Position numbers and translations under genes: made by a program
Assembly: GCA_029204225.1 (NCBI GenBank)
Contig: CM055109.1
Coordinates: 25,968,178 to 26,032,177, forward strand
Reading direction: 5' to 3'
Source of the DNA: Diphasiastrum complanatum
Lineage: Eukaryota > Streptophyta > Lycopodiopsida > Lycopodiales > Lycopodiaceae
DNA length: 64,000 nt
Notes under the pieces: model-generated
The model's database searches: none
What the model was told of the DNA's origin: nothing
The model's input: only the letters and a program-made list of their open reading frames with translations
In this document: positions 1-10,952 of the stretch, one piece after another
Position numbering within the stretch: position 1 is the first letter of the stretch
How the letters are laid out: each line of letters starts with the position of its first letter

Positions 1-267
1 CTAGGGTCCACTATGTGTAAAATAGGGGTTGTAGACATAACATCTTCAAAGCCGCTTTGATTAAGTCCATTGGTCCAAACAATCGGTGGACTAATTTTTG
101 AACTCCTTCCGACTTTCTTCTTAAAGCCCTTTTTAGTTTTTCTTTTGTCTTTTTTCACTCCCTTAAGAAGATTCATTAGAGGCAATGCAATTAAGGCATA
201 GTCTTTAATGAATTTATGGAAAAACCCTGTGAATCCCAAAAAAGATTTCACTTCCCTAATGGTTTTC
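1..267 (-). pseudogene. Ty3/gypsy pol fragment (RT tail / RNase H start)
   Basis: Read on the minus strand, this stretch is open for about 89 codons. It gives the connection between reverse transcriptase and RNase H of a gypsy polyprotein: TIREVKSFLGFTGFFHKFIKDYAL, split here as TIREVKSFLGF then TGFFHKFIKDYAL, resembles the family pattern REVRSFLGL-x-GYYRRFI. It is followed by a lysine-rich insert and by WTNGLNQSGFEDV near the usual WT-x-AFE motif. It is cut by the window edge at 1 and stops abruptly near 267, where plus-strand gypsy G1 begins. No other domain is present. It belongs to a different element from G1 because the strand is opposite. Confidence 0.75.
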
Positions 268-278
268 AGAATAGGACA

Positions 279-1582
279 ATCATGAATTTTTTGGACCTTA
301 TTGCAGCCGAACCAGGTTCTGAAGTTGTAAATCTTGAACCTGAACCAAATCCTGGTCCACATTTCAATTCAATCTCGAAGATCAAATATGATCATTTTAA
401 AGGAACCTCTTCAGATGATGCTGATAGTTATGTTTCGCAGTTCGAGTCGATTGCCAACTGAACAACGAAGGTGCAGATGCTGACAAGCTGCAGATTTTCC
501 CTGGTCTTTTGAAAAAGCAAGCACGCATATGGTACAACCAAGTTGAACCAGGACATGTAGCCACCTGGTTATTGCTGAAAGATGCGTTTCTAAACCAGTT
601 TAGAAAAATTGATTATTCGTCCAGAATCCTTGGACGACTTAATAAAGTCCAGAAGAAGAAAAAAGAATCTATTCAAAGGTACACATGAAAACTAAAGAAT
701 CTGATTAGAAAACTAACGGGTGTGTACCGTGTTGCAATGCAGATTGAGTGGTTTTGGGCAGGTCTACCACCGAAAATTGACCGATACTATAGACAAGGAG
801 ATATGACTTCTTTATCAACAGTCATAGCGAGTGTTGAGAATTATGAGACTTCCAAGGTAGCACGTAAAAGACTTTCTACTAGACGAACTCGAAAGTCTAA
901 GCATGACTCCAATGAAAGCAAAGATGAATCTAAAACTGAATCTAGTTCAAGTTCTTCAAGTTTTGAATCTAATTCTAGTGACTCATCAGACACAGAAACT
1001 GATGATACCAATTGAAGAAGGAAATGAAAGTCCAAACGAAAAGAAGATGGTAAAAACCATGAGGATAAGTCTTTGACATCTAAAGTTGAAAAGCTTTGGA
1101 AAAGTAACATGGTTGATCTTAATAAGAAGTTCAACGATCTGAAAGTTCAAATTTCAAAAGTTGTAGACAAGAGACTTAAAGCTTCTTCTTCGAACACAAG
1201 ACTATGGTGTACGAAATGCGGTATATCTGAATATTCTAAAGAAGAGTGTAGAGTTGTGAACATAAAGTATGTTGAAGATCCTTCTCAGGAGGTATTGTTT
1301 ATATTTCAAGATGATGGATCTACTAATTATGTTCAAGGTTCTACAACACCATTCCAACAAGGCAAACCAAAGTTTGCACCAAAGAGACACAATCCACCAG
1401 AATTTGTGGGTGCTTCCAGTTTGAATAAACTTGTTTTGAGAAACTGTTATAACTGTGGTGAACCAGGACACTTTTTGCCTGACTGTCTGCAGCCACAAAA
1501 ACCGATCAGATTTATACTTTGTGCTCGAACTGTAAAGGATCTGGCCACAAGTATCCAGATTGTCCACAACCATTAAAGCCAC
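279..1582 (+). pseudogene. gag: gag of gypsy G1 (three CCHC-type knuckles)
   Basis: Capsid/nucleocapsid precursor. The start is missing; a methionine at 279 opens the recognisable part. The segment DHFKGTSSDDADSYVSQFES matches the minus-strand gag at 17461-17892. A capsid-like part follows, with ARIWYNQVEPGHVATWLLLK. A Ser/Asp/Glu-rich linker lies at about 900-1010. There are three knuckles. The first (about 1206-1250) has Tyr in place of His. CYNCGEPGHFLPDC at 1445-1486 is intact. CSNCKGSGHKYPDC at 1522-1563 is intact but in a shifted frame. Frame changes near 460, stops near 688 and 1013, and the shift near 1500 break the gene. Confidence 0.85.
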
Positions 1583-2640
1583 GTCAAAAGTACTAGTATG
1601 TTGTTGTTCCTGCTGCTACTGCTGATACGAAACTAAAATCTTCGACCGATGTTGTTGTACAGAAGGTTGATGTCATCGAAGCCAAATAGTCAAAGTCAGT
1701 TGACCAATCTTGGCCAAGCGATGTGGGGAAGTTATTCAAAGTGACTACAAGAAGCAAAAGCTCCTCGAAACCTGACACGAAAGTACCTTCAAAGAAACAA
1801 AGAAAGTCCTCAAAAAAGAAATCTTCGGACAAAGCCATAACAAAAGAAGATCTTAAACTTGATCCTGATTATGATCGTGATGCAACTAGGCTATTTTCAA
1901 AGGATATTTCTGTAGAAGCGAAAGAAATTATTAATTTTGAGCTACAGATAGCTGCTGCAGAGAAGAAAGTTACCTTTGAGGAAGGGGACGTGGAAATCAT
2001 GAAGACAAAACTTTCAAAGGCCACTATTGATAAGCCCATCTTGAAAGCGAAAACAAAAGATTATGACATTGTCACTGATATTGGTTCACTTCGTCCTAAT
2101 ATTACTTTCGAGCAATTATTGGCTGACAATAATTACTATTGTGAGCAGCTGAAAAGTCTTTTTGCTCCTAAGAAGAAGAAACCAAACTCCTTGTCGGATG
2201 TTGAGATATTGTCCATTGATCTGGGAGATCTTGGCGCACCAGAGATCGACGTTACAATTGCGAGATGTTTAATTGAGAAAGTGCCGACTGACTCAGGTTT
2301 GAGTGTCAACATTATAATTGAAGACACTGCTCATGCTTTGAGTTTGACTAATATTCAACCAACTCAAAGAAATATCAAATTGGCTGATTTGACACGAAGA
2401 AAGCCTGTTGGTAAATTAAAGGATGTGATAGTATACATACAAGCCAAGCCTTTTACAATGAATTTTATTGTCATCAAACCACTTGGTTTGTCATCTTACA
2501 TTGTGTTAATTGGACGATCTTGGCTTTATCAGGCTAATGCAAATGTACACTGGAAATATCGAGAATTGAGATTCCAGATTGGTGAGAAAGGTAATCATGG
2601 TAAATCAGAAGAACATATTATTACCTAGAACTGTGATAGA
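1583..2640 (+). pseudogene. protease region of gypsy G1
   Basis: An open stretch of about 300 codons (1723-2628) follows gag. The N-terminal half is lysine-rich linker. The retropepsin-type active site reads V-P-T-D-S-G (DSG codons 2290-2298), close to the family D-S/T-G-A pattern. Near the end IGRSWLYQANA resembles the ILGRPWL motif that closes gypsy proteases. An aspartic protease would cut the polyprotein inside the particle. The stretch is in a different frame from gag and is joined to RT by another broken linker. The open length is notable beside its battered neighbours, but it has no proven start. Confidence 0.75.
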
Positions 2641-4466
2641 TATGAAGGCGAAACCCCTGTGAGTGACACCAGTTTCACTTTAGAAGATACTTTTTATGAT
2701 CTTAATATATTCTCTAATGCAACATGCATTGAAGTAAATTATCTTGAATGTTATGAGAATAATGATTCATTGGAGGACGAAGTTGAATTCTTTGAGGTTT
2801 GCAACGCAGATGCTGATGTGATTACACCAGAAGCGGTAGACCAAGATTCTAAAAATTCTGATGCAGATGATGAAGATATAGATGACAAATTTGAAGAATT
2901 TGAGCAAGGATTTGGTGATAAAGACCAGGCTGACAAACAGAATAAATTCGTGGAGTTAGCCATACGCGAAATTCATGGCCATACCCAGGCCAGTATGATG
3001 GAAGGTATAATTCCATCCGATTCTACAGAGCTAATTGAACTAGCACTTGGAAAATTGTGCATGTTTCTAAGTCCTTTGGAGAGACAGAATTAGTAGAATA
3101 TACTGAGCTATTGAAAGAGTACCAGGATGTATTTGCATGGTCGCTTGAAGACTTGAAAGGAATCCCTCTGAAATTTGACGAATACCGCATTGATCTAAAA
3201 GAAGAAGACGTTCCCGTTCGACAGAGACAATATCGTCTTAATCCAAAAAACTACTCTCTAATGGTAAAAGATGAACTCAACAAGCACCTTAAGGCAAGTA
3301 TTATTTATCTCATCTTAAGTAGTGAATGGGTGACCCCTATTGTTGTGGTTCCAAAGAATAAAACTGGCAAGATTCGAATTTGCCAGAATTTTAGAAAGCT
3401 GAATGCTACTACAAAGAAAGATCACCATCCATTACCCTTCACGATCCATTCTAGACCAGGTCGCTGGTGGACGAGAACGTTACAGTTTCTGTGATGGTTT
3501 CTCTGGCTACAATCAAGTTGGAGTAAGGAAGGAGGATTGACCAAAGACTACTTTTACTACTAATTGGGGCACATATGCCTACAATAAAATGCCCTTTGGT
3601 CTTTGTAACGTACCACTACTTTTCAGAAAATTATGATGTTGATTTTTGCTGCTTTCCTACGAACATTTCTTGAAATTTTCATTGATGATTTCTGTGTTTA
3701 CAGTAATATCAAAACTCGTATTCAGAAATTGAAGCTTACATTGCAGAGGTGTTGAGACACTTGTTTGTCACTTCACCCTGAAAAATGTTTTTCCTATATG
3801 AGAGAAGGTATACTTATGGGTCATAGAATATCTAGCAGAGGAATTGAAGTCGACAAAAATAAAGTCGAAGTCATTATGAATCTGCTGATACCAACGAATC
3901 TATGTGAACTAAGAGGTTTCCTAGGACATGTGGGTTATTATCGAAGATTTATCTAGAATCATGCCTATATTGATGCAGATCTTACACAATTACTTAAGAA
4001 TCAAGTTGCTTATATTTGGACGGCAGCACAACAGAGAGCGTTCGAAGAACTTAAGCACAAATTGATTAATGCTCCAATTCTGAGACCACCTAATTGGACG
4101 AAACTATTCCATTGTTATGTTGATGTGTCAGCATTTTCTATTGGTGTTTGTCTGAGTCAGAAGGATGAACAGAAGAAAGACCATCCAATATACTATGCTA
4201 GTCGCCAACTTAGTGCCTCGGAGAAAAAATTTTCGGCAACAGAAAGGGAAGCACTTGGAATGATTTTTACTGTAAAGAAATTTTGGCATTATCTGCTAAG
4301 ATATGCTTTTATATTCCATATTGATCATTATGCTTTGAAGTATCTTGTTGATAAACCCGATTTATCTGGACAAATAGCTCGTTGGGTCTTGTTGCTACAA
4401 GAGTTCACATATCAAGTTGAGCTTCATCAAGGAAAATATCATACTAATGCTAATTATCTTTCATGA
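2641..4466 (+). pseudogene. pol: reverse transcriptase and RNase H of gypsy G1
   Basis: An acidic linker (2659-3093) leads into RT. VFAWSLEDLKGIP and EWVTPIVVVPKNKTGKIRIC mark the fingers; DGFSGYNQV lies near 3494-3522. The polymerase motif reads FIDDFCVYS instead of the usual YLDD, so the two catalytic aspartates are kept. GFLGHVGYYRRFI (about 3916-3955) is the connection. RNase H follows, with YVDVSAFSIGVCLSQ, HPIYYASRQLSASE, TEREAL and the HIDHYALKYL region. Frames change near 3060, 3490 and 3760, and stops occur at 3954-3956 and 4464-4466. It makes cDNA from the element RNA when intact; this copy cannot. Confidence 0.88.
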
Positions 4467-5650
4467 CTTAGTACAGGAAAGACTGAAGAACCGTTGAATG
4501 ACGACTGTCCAGATGAAAATTTATTCGAGATATCTTCTACGAATTCTTTATATTCTGACATTATTATTTATCTTAAGGATCAGATATATCCTGACGGATA
4601 TGATTTGGAGAAGAAGACAATATTTCAATATAAGGTTGCACCTTCATTAACAATGTTCTATATAAGCTTGGTGTAGATCATCAGCTAAGAAGGTGTCTTG
4701 AAGTGGAAGATATTCCAAAGGTTATTCAAGCCTTACATTCCGAAGATGCCGGTGGACATTTTGCCTTAAGGAATACTGTTAATAAGATTTTGACTGCCAA
4801 GTATTGGTGGCCTACCATGTTCAAGGATTTTTCCATTTATATTCGATCTTATGCCAAAGGTCTGGTAAACCAACCAAATCCATGAATTGGCCATTGACAC
4901 CAATCATTCCACTTGCACCATTTGAAAAGTGGGGGACTGACTTTGTCGGACCAATTAAGCCAGTTACTCGACATACTAAGTGTCGATATATTTTGGTTGC
5001 AACGGATTATGCAACGAAGAATGTTGAAGCGGAAGCGATGAAACGAAACAATGCAAAAACTGTCACTGCTTTTCTATTTAAATTTATAATTACACGCTAT
5101 GGTTGTCCTCTTGAATTAGCTAGTGATCGTGGTACTCATTTTCTAAATGATACAATTCATTTACTGCCGACACATTTTCTAATCAAGCACAGAAAGACAA
5201 CCCCATATAATCCAAAAGCTAATGGATTAACTGAAAGAGCAAATGATATTTCCTCACATATGGTATGCATCCAATTTTTCCATTGAATTCGAGGTGCCAA
5301 CTTTTCAAATACAAGCAGAACAAATAGATATAGACTGTACAAATGAAAGACTATTAACAATTGATGAACTATCCAAATCTCGAAACAATTTGAAGAATAT
5401 TACAGAGAAGATACAGGAGGAGCGAAAGAAAAAGCATGATACTCGTATCAAAACTTAATCTTAAGGTTGATGATTATGCTTTGATTTACGACAGTCTACA
5501 TAAATTTTTTTTTGGAAAATTACATATGAGGTGGATGGGACATATAAGGTTATGGAAGTATTTGAGAATGGTTATGTACAACTTCAGTCATTGGACGACG
5601 AATTATTTCCAACGCGTATTAACAGTTCCAGATTGAAGAAATATTATCTC
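4467..5650 (+). pseudogene. int: integrase of gypsy G1
   Basis: After a linker with DGYDLEKKTIFQYKVAP comes the zinc-binding region HSEDAGGHFALRN. Its cysteine pair is lost in this frame but recoverable one base over near 4850 (LCQRSGKPTK). The catalytic core holds KWGTDFVGP (first Asp), ASDRGTHFL (second Asp) and NGLTERAN (Glu), so the DDE triad is present. The part between about 5250 and 5440 is shortened relative to G2, and the C-terminal end (about 5460-5640) matches G2 integrase only across several frames. The intact enzyme inserts element cDNA into chromosomes. Confidence 0.85.
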
Positions 5651-6121
5651 TGATGAATGATTTCGAGGGAAGAATCTTTCGAGAACTTTTCAAGAATCTT
5701 TGGTCTATCTCGAATTTTTCTTTTTCGTTTTCTTCATAATTTGCTTTTTCTTTTTTAATTTTATAATTATTTAACTAATTGCTATTTATTATTTAGTTTT
5801 TTTGGATTTAGCAGACCTCTTTTTAGTAAATGTACACGTGTTATAAAAGGTCATTCACATTTATGACTACGTGGAAGACTGCGTAGGCGAGATTACTTTT
5901 AAATTTTAACGATCTTGGTTTAACTAAAGATTATCTCTAAGCCGACCATTTTTATAAAAGTGACAGTTGTCAAATCATGTTGCCACGCAATCATCATCTC
6001 CACTGTGTCACCATTTAAACATTGTAATTTTCTATTTTCATTTTACACTTTCTTTTTACTCGCACTCACTTGCTCTCACTTTCGTGCTCGCTACCACTCT
6101 TCTGTCATTTACACTATCAAA
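5651..6121 (+). promoter_or_regulatory. post-integrase spacer with TATA box and palindrome, probable internal promoter
   Basis: This AT-rich spacer lies between integrase and the accessory ORF. TATAAAA at 5953-5959 is followed at once by TGACAGTTGTCA (5961-5972), a perfect 5-2-5 palindrome, and then by an AATCATCATC segment. The same order occurs in G2 at 29443-29488. A second TATAAAAGG at 5842-5850 sits directly after a CACGTG G-box (5835-5840). The distance from the 5953 box to the ATG at 6122 is about 169 bases. A promoter for the downstream ORF is my inference from conservation, not a known annotation. Confidence 0.5.
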
Positions 6122-6402
6122 ATGGACGCAAGCGCAAGCACCGGTTCAAGCATCAATTGGAAAGTTTGTGCTTCAATATGTCTTGCATCAATCTAATCCT
6201 TGTTGGACAAATGCAGGTTGGGTACTTTGAAAGTGGACCCATCTATCATATTGCCAGAGATCAGCACCGAATTTGTTCATTCTATTCACACGGTGGCCAA
6301 CTCTAATTTCCAAGTTACAATGAGGAATAACACTTTCACGGTCAATGAAGTTGTATTTTGTGAAGCCCTTGATTGCCAACTGATGGGGCAACCAATGTAA
6401 CT
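6122..6402 (+). pseudogene. accessory ORF of gypsy G1 (N-terminal part)
   Basis: ATG at 6122 opens a frame that runs to about 6402 with one stop (TAA 6194-6196). The peptide CRLGTLKVDPSIILPEIST aligns residue by residue with CRLGDLKVDPSIILSEVST of the G2 accessory ORF, and the following 40 residues stay similar. The tail resembles the pattern (V/F)x(V/I)xGKxFTI...L-LP seen in plant-transposon-associated domains of Tat/Athila-type extra ORFs; this last point is inference. The rest of the protein, including the coiled coil seen in G2, is missing because G1 ends here. Confidence 0.6.
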
Positions 6403-7112
6403 TTAAGAGTGTGATAGACTTTTGCTTCTTGTTGTTCCAAGAGCTTGCTCCTTAGGATAAAATAAAGCAATAGCTAGAAATTGGTTTCTTGAAATCAACT
6501 TCATGTAACATAACTACCTTGTTCTAAGAAAAAGAGATTGCTTCTTGAAACCCCTATGTGGAAAGGTGGAACTTCTCCTATGCATCAATCAAATTTCATG
6601 TGATACCTAGGCCCATTCCCTAGGTTGGGCCCCCAACTAGGCAATGCATTTGGCCATGGTTGGCATTTGCAAGGTGCAATGCACACCAAAAGGCATGTTT
6701 GCCTTTAAAAATAGAAGCAAAAAATAGAGCAAATTTTCATTGAAAAGATAAAATAAATATTATCATTTGTTTTGAAAGAGAATTTCAAAAACACAAATTT
6801 TCAATTCTTACAATTTTAAAAGTTTCATATCAAAATATATCAATGTTATGCCTAGCATATGATGTTATTACATTCTCTTAGTTGAAAAGTAACATTGAAA
6901 CATACATGTTCCTTTGAATGTGAAAATTAAGAAAAGTGCTTTAATTTCAAAGGTAGGGATGCACATGTCAAATTTCAAATCTTGTGTGGATATTAATTGA
7001 TTCACAACCCTATTGTTTGATCTACTTTGTATAGAACATTACCTAGTACCATTAGTGAAGATACTTGAGGATGAAAATAAAAGCAAAGGAAAAAGCATTT
7101 CTTTTATTAATT
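6403..7112. other. AT-rich stretch without recognisable gene
   Basis: No coding homology, LTR end or RNA gene was recognised. The composition is AT-rich with runs of A and T. It separates the truncated G1 from a minus-strand RT scrap and may be degraded transposon sequence. Confidence 0.6.
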
Positions 7113-7573
7113 TCTCATGAATTTTCGTGACAACGTTCAAATACTTTTTCCAAACAATCCAAATGGTCGGTATCAGCACTATTATGGACTCCAAGATCAT
7201 CCAAGTAAATTTCAAGGAAATTCTGCAAATAGTCTTTGAAGGCAAACTGCATCACTCTTTGAAATGAACTGGGTGCATGACATAGTTCAAACGACATAAC
7301 TCTATAATCATATGTTCCCCATTCCGTTGCAAAAGTTGTTTTATGTCGATCCGTCGGTGGGATTTTAACTTGGTTATAACCACTGAATCCATCCAAAAAA
7401 CTGTAGGCTTCCGCTCTAGCAAGGCGATCCAATATGCTTTATGTAAAGGGTAACAGAAAGTGATCCTTTCACGTCATTTTGTTCAAGGCTTTGAGATTCA
7501 CACAAATTCTCATCTTCCCATTTTTCTTAGGAATGACAACAATTGGCAAAACCCATGGCAATTTAGTTATGAC
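7113..7573 (-). pseudogene. Ty3/gypsy reverse transcriptase fragment
   Basis: On the minus strand the reading starts at LPWVLPIVVIPKKNGKMRIC and continues through LDGFSGYNQVKI, RHKTTFATEWGTYDYRVM and SFQRVMQFAF to EIYLDDLGVHN. It therefore covers RT fingers and palm with the YLDD catalytic box intact. Two in-frame stops lie between the fingers and DGFSGYN. Both ends are abrupt and no RNase H, integrase or LTR is attached. The wording of its motifs differs from G1 and G2 and is closer to G4 (47692-48304), which has EIYLDDLGVY. Confidence 0.85.
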
Positions 7574-8230
7574 ATTTCATTATGGGTCATGAGCCTTGGT
7601 ATGTTAATGGCATGGTAGGCCATTAAGCCTACACCATTGGATATTTTAAAAATTAAGATTTTGCCTCGTTTCATCTCCTTACCATTGAAAGTTTTGTTAG
7701 GACACGTATTTGACATCTAAGTGGGTGGGTGTATATATGGTACTCTTAAGCTCCATTGGCACGCCATCATGGGCTTTAGAGAGGTTCGCATGCCCGAGAA
7801 ACTAGATTGCGACCTGGGGATTTCTTGGCCTTGGACCTTGCCTTGGGCTTCTCACAACTTAAACAATCTTTGCAACATACTCTCACTCATGCAAACTGAC
7901 CCCCTAAGGGCACTTACCATGCAAATCCCCTTACCCATATTGATATGATCATCAAAACAAGTTAAGGAAGAAATGATTGCAAGTGTTGATGCACATTCCT
8001 TTCCATGTAACCCACTTCCATCAACCCTTGAAAGGCTTGGTGGTGAACTATTTCAAAAGTTCATCAGCCATTTCAAAGTTCATAGTACATAAATGCAATG
8101 ATGACTTGCACAAAGAGGTGAATGAACTCTAAGGGGGTGAGGGCTGGGGTTTTAGTGCCTAAGTTGAACCTGAAAAAACATGTAGAGGTACATGGAAAGA
8201 CACCCTAGGCAAGAAGTATGATGCATCATC

Positions 8231-8330
8231 GATTACGATGAATAGGGACCGAGGGGGTTACATGAAAGACAACCTAAAGCATCATTGATGAATAGGGACC
8301 GAGGGGTTACATGAAAGACAACCTAAATCA
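8231..8330. repeat. two-copy 50-bp tandem duplication
   Basis: GATGAATAGGGACCGAGG occurs at about 8237 and again at about 8287, and the following GTTACATGAAAGACAACC is also repeated. The period is 50 bases, with one base lost from a G run in the second copy. Confidence 0.85.
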
Positions 8331-8885
8331 TCATTTATAATTGCATCATGGGGAAATGGGGACATGGAGGGTTGTAGGTGCTCATCAAGTTTGCTGATTT
8401 GTTATTTAGCTGCAAAATGTACATGATACATAAATAAAGGCTGCCACAATATTGCATTTTTTTGAAAGATGTTGCTGTTATGATGGGCTTGTACTTTTCC
8501 TCATTAGTTTAGATGCTCATCATTCTTTTCACTTCTTGCAAACTGTAAAGACTCCACCTTAAAAGCATGTGTTGGAAAAGGTTTTCTGAAAATGGGTTTC
8601 ATTGGATCAACAAGTTTGACCATTTCCCTCTCTTTCTCTCTTTTGCGTGATCTGCAATAGAGCAATAGCTGCCATTTGTGACATACTATCTGTCTCGTCA
8701 ATATCACACACACACATACACATAGTGACATATGCTGAATTTCTTGTAGTATCTCATTTTTTCACAGCTTCTCTTTTGTCTGAAACCGGCCTTAGTTTCA
8801 AGTAACAGCTCATGTGCACAGCAGCTAGAAATTCCGTGATTACAATCTACAATAGCTAATCGATCACTCTCTCTGGAGTCTGGCA

Positions 8886-8964
8886 TGAATATGTCCTGCT
8901 CTCAGCATGCATTTATCATGAGTTTGCCTGAATATGTCCTGCTCTCAGCATGCATTTATCATCA
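8886..8964. repeat. two-copy 43-bp spaced direct repeat
   Basis: TGAATATGTCCTGCTCTCAG followed by CATGCATTTATCAT appears twice, starting at about 8886 and 8929. The copies look identical over about 34 bases, so the duplication should be recent. Confidence 0.85.
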
Positions 8965-9212
8965 CAGATTCTGATCTTGGTTACCTTAGAGTCACGTTTT
9001 GTTCTTTTTTATGTCAGCTCGGTTGAGGTTGTCGTGCTTTACTCGAACTTACCAGCTTACCACTGGAGGCCTTGTGTGGGATTGCTGAAAGACTGTAAGC
9101 TATATCTTCTGAATGATGCAGCTGGGTCTTCAGTCAGCATTGCTTTTATCTTATCTTCATTGTCTTAGGTGAGAATTGATACTCGGGTAATTAGTAAGTC
9201 GAGGAAGCAGAG

Positions 9213-10043
9213 ATGAGGACACAGGAGATGAGGCGTGGAACAACAAAGTTTGATCCCCTGCTCTTTGCTTTTACGCTGACAATGGCAGCATCCACTTATT
9301 CCCAGCCTATTGCGGCTCCTTCTACAGCAATGCAACAGAATGCCGGATCGCAAGCACCCATTTTCATGACACCATCTCGCCTTCCTCTCATAGCTACATC
9401 TCCAACCATCACTTTGGCTTCCCCTCCAGTGGCAGTCCACAACACCTCACCTTTGACTCCAGGCAAGGCTCCAGTAACTCCACCTTTTCTATCCCCGGAC
9501 ATGGCTGCATTTCACCACACTGCTCCTCCATCACCTTTTTCCTTTGCTGGATCTCCAGAGCGCTCTCCTTTAGCTGCTCCTGCACTGGTTCCATCACCAG
9601 CTACAAAGCAATCAACGCCTGCTCCCAGCCTCCCACACCCCTTGGCTACTCATCGCCCAGTCACCCCACCCTCGCATCCTTCTACCATACCCGATCGGCC
9701 CTACTCAAGACCTCCGCCATCTCCATATTCATCAGATTCTCTTCCTCCAGACACAAGCGACACCTTGCCGCCGCCTCCTCCACCCCCACGCCCTCCGTTC
9801 GTTTCTTTTCCAGCTATTCCTCCACCTGCAGGTTCGACTTTCACGCCTGCAGCTTCCACTCTCATAAACGATCCTTCTTCAGAAAGCAAAAGTGTGCTGA
9901 ATAAACGTGCGATAACAGGCATTGCGATCGGAGGCATATTGGCAGCCGCCCTTGTCGGCATGGTAGCATTTGTGGTGGGCAAGAGAAAAGCAAACATCGC
10001 TAGAGCTCAATATGGGCATGCCGTGTATCGCGAGCAGCTCTGA
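9213..10043 (+). CDS. proline/serine-rich type I membrane protein (arabinogalactan/extensin-like)
   Basis: The 276-residue product starts at ATG 9213; an in-frame ATG at 9228 is a possible alternative. Residues about 15-30 (PLLFAFTLTMAAS) form a signal-peptide core with likely cleavage near TYSQ. Residues about 33-215 are rich in Pro, Ser, Ala and Thr, with many SP, AP and TP pairs of the kind hydroxylated and glycosylated in arabinogalactan proteins, and a run of eight to nine prolines near residue 190. Residues about 234-256 (ITGIAIGGILAAALVGMVAF) make one membrane span, followed by a short basic cytoplasmic tail ending at 10043. No kinase domain follows, which argues against a full PERK-type receptor. 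Base composition is more GC-rich than the surroundings. It is the only convincing host gene here; a cell-surface role is inferred from architecture. Confidence 0.72.
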   Translation: MRTQEMRRGTTKFDPLLFAFTLTMAASTYSQPIAAPSTAMQQNAGSQAPIFMTPSRLPLIATSPTITLASPPVAVHNTSPLTPGKAPVTPPFLSPDMAAFHHTAPPSPFSFAGSPERSPLAAPALVPSPATKQSTPAPSLPHPLATHRPVTPPSHPSTIPDRPYSRPPPSPYSSDSLPPDTSDTLPPPPPPPRPPFVSFPAIPPPAGSTFTPAASTLINDPSSESKSVLNKRAITGIAIGGILAAALVGMVAFVVGKRKANIARAQYGHAVYREQL

Positions 10044-10908
10044 AAATTTAACAGGCTTGCAGCTGCTTCTAATTTATGAGCATTACCAATTTTCCAACGT
10101 GGAATGCTTTTGACTGAGTGAATGGGCATTTAATGTTTTAATTTAGGTGCTCTCACACTAGTGCTGGTTGGAGCGTGCTGCTGCCATCAAGCGATGGAAA
10201 TGATCTCGGTTTTATCTCAGCTACAGTTCGTTAAGACTGTTCTGCAGTCTTTGCAGAAAAGTCATCAATATTTTGCATTGATGACATAGCAAGTTTCTTG
10301 TGGCTGATTGGTTCTGCTGGAGTCACCTTGCTGAGATGGATCTATTCGCAATCGAGTGGGTGATTGAGATGTGAGTGGTGCAATGGTGATCTGCTGAAGC
10401 AGCTGTTATGATATTGTATAAAATTAACTGACATTTTTGAGCTTATGATAAAAGAGACTGTATTTCAGGCTGCTTTCCAGCTACAGAACAGTAACAATGA
10501 CCAAGCCATTGGCTACCTTTATTTAAGGCTCTTTGTAGCAGTAAAGCTGTTGGCTTCACAATGCAAGTGCAAATCTTTGGTACTTCGGTGGCTTATCATT
10601 AAATTGAAAGAAGTGCCTTCTTAAGAATGTAACAGAAATAGAGAAGAATTTGAGGTTTCTTGCTGCCCTAATCCAGGGGACAGTATATATTTGGTAAAAC
10701 CTCATGTTTAGCTCCAAGCTGGAAAGAAAATGTTATGTTGATGCTTACGGCCTATATTGCAATGCTTTGAGTAGACCTCAGTCAGTCATTTGTAGCCTAG
10801 CATGATACTATCATGTTGCTTGCACTTGATGAATCGTGAAAGAATGTTTCAAAAAGTAGAACATTTTCTGTGTATGTCTCACGAGTGCCTCAAAAGTGCA
10901 TCAGATGC

Positions 10909-10952
10909 ATGCCGGTGACCACTGACTTACATGCCAGTGACCACTGACTTAC
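10909..10952. repeat. two-copy 22-bp tandem repeat
   Basis: ATGCC(A/G)GTGACCACTGACTTAC is present twice head to tail with a single base difference. Confidence 0.85.

Larger units (their letters stand above)
268..6402 (+). mobile_element. Ty3/gypsy retrotransposon G1, truncated at both ends
   Basis: The domain order gag, aspartic protease, RT, RNase H, integrase is that of Ty3/gypsy elements. An extra ORF starts after integrase, as in Tat/Athila-like lineages. No LTR, primer-binding site or polypurine tract is visible: the 5' side abuts an antisense pol scrap at 267 and the 3' side ends inside the accessory ORF. Many stops and frameshifts interrupt every domain, so it is a dead copy. It is the same family as G2 (26287-33447), matching it through RNase H, integrase, the post-integrase spacer and the accessory ORF. 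Confidence 0.88.
7574..9168. other. intergenic stretch upstream of the host gene
   Basis: No gene was recognised. Two short tandem duplications (listed separately) and a CA-rich run near 8704-8720 are the only structures seen. The last bases, ending TCTTCATTGTCTTAG at about 9154-9168, look like an intron 3' end, so part of this stretch could be a 5'-leader intron of the gene at 9213. Confidence 0.5.

Noticed and set aside
1202-1582. Antisense ORF over G1 gag
   Set aside because: It overlaps recognisable gag with zinc knuckles on the plus strand and has no homology.
9165-9997. Minus-strand ORFs antisense to the proline-rich gene
   Set aside because: They are Gly/Glu-rich mirrors of the CCN-biased proline codons; there is no independent support.
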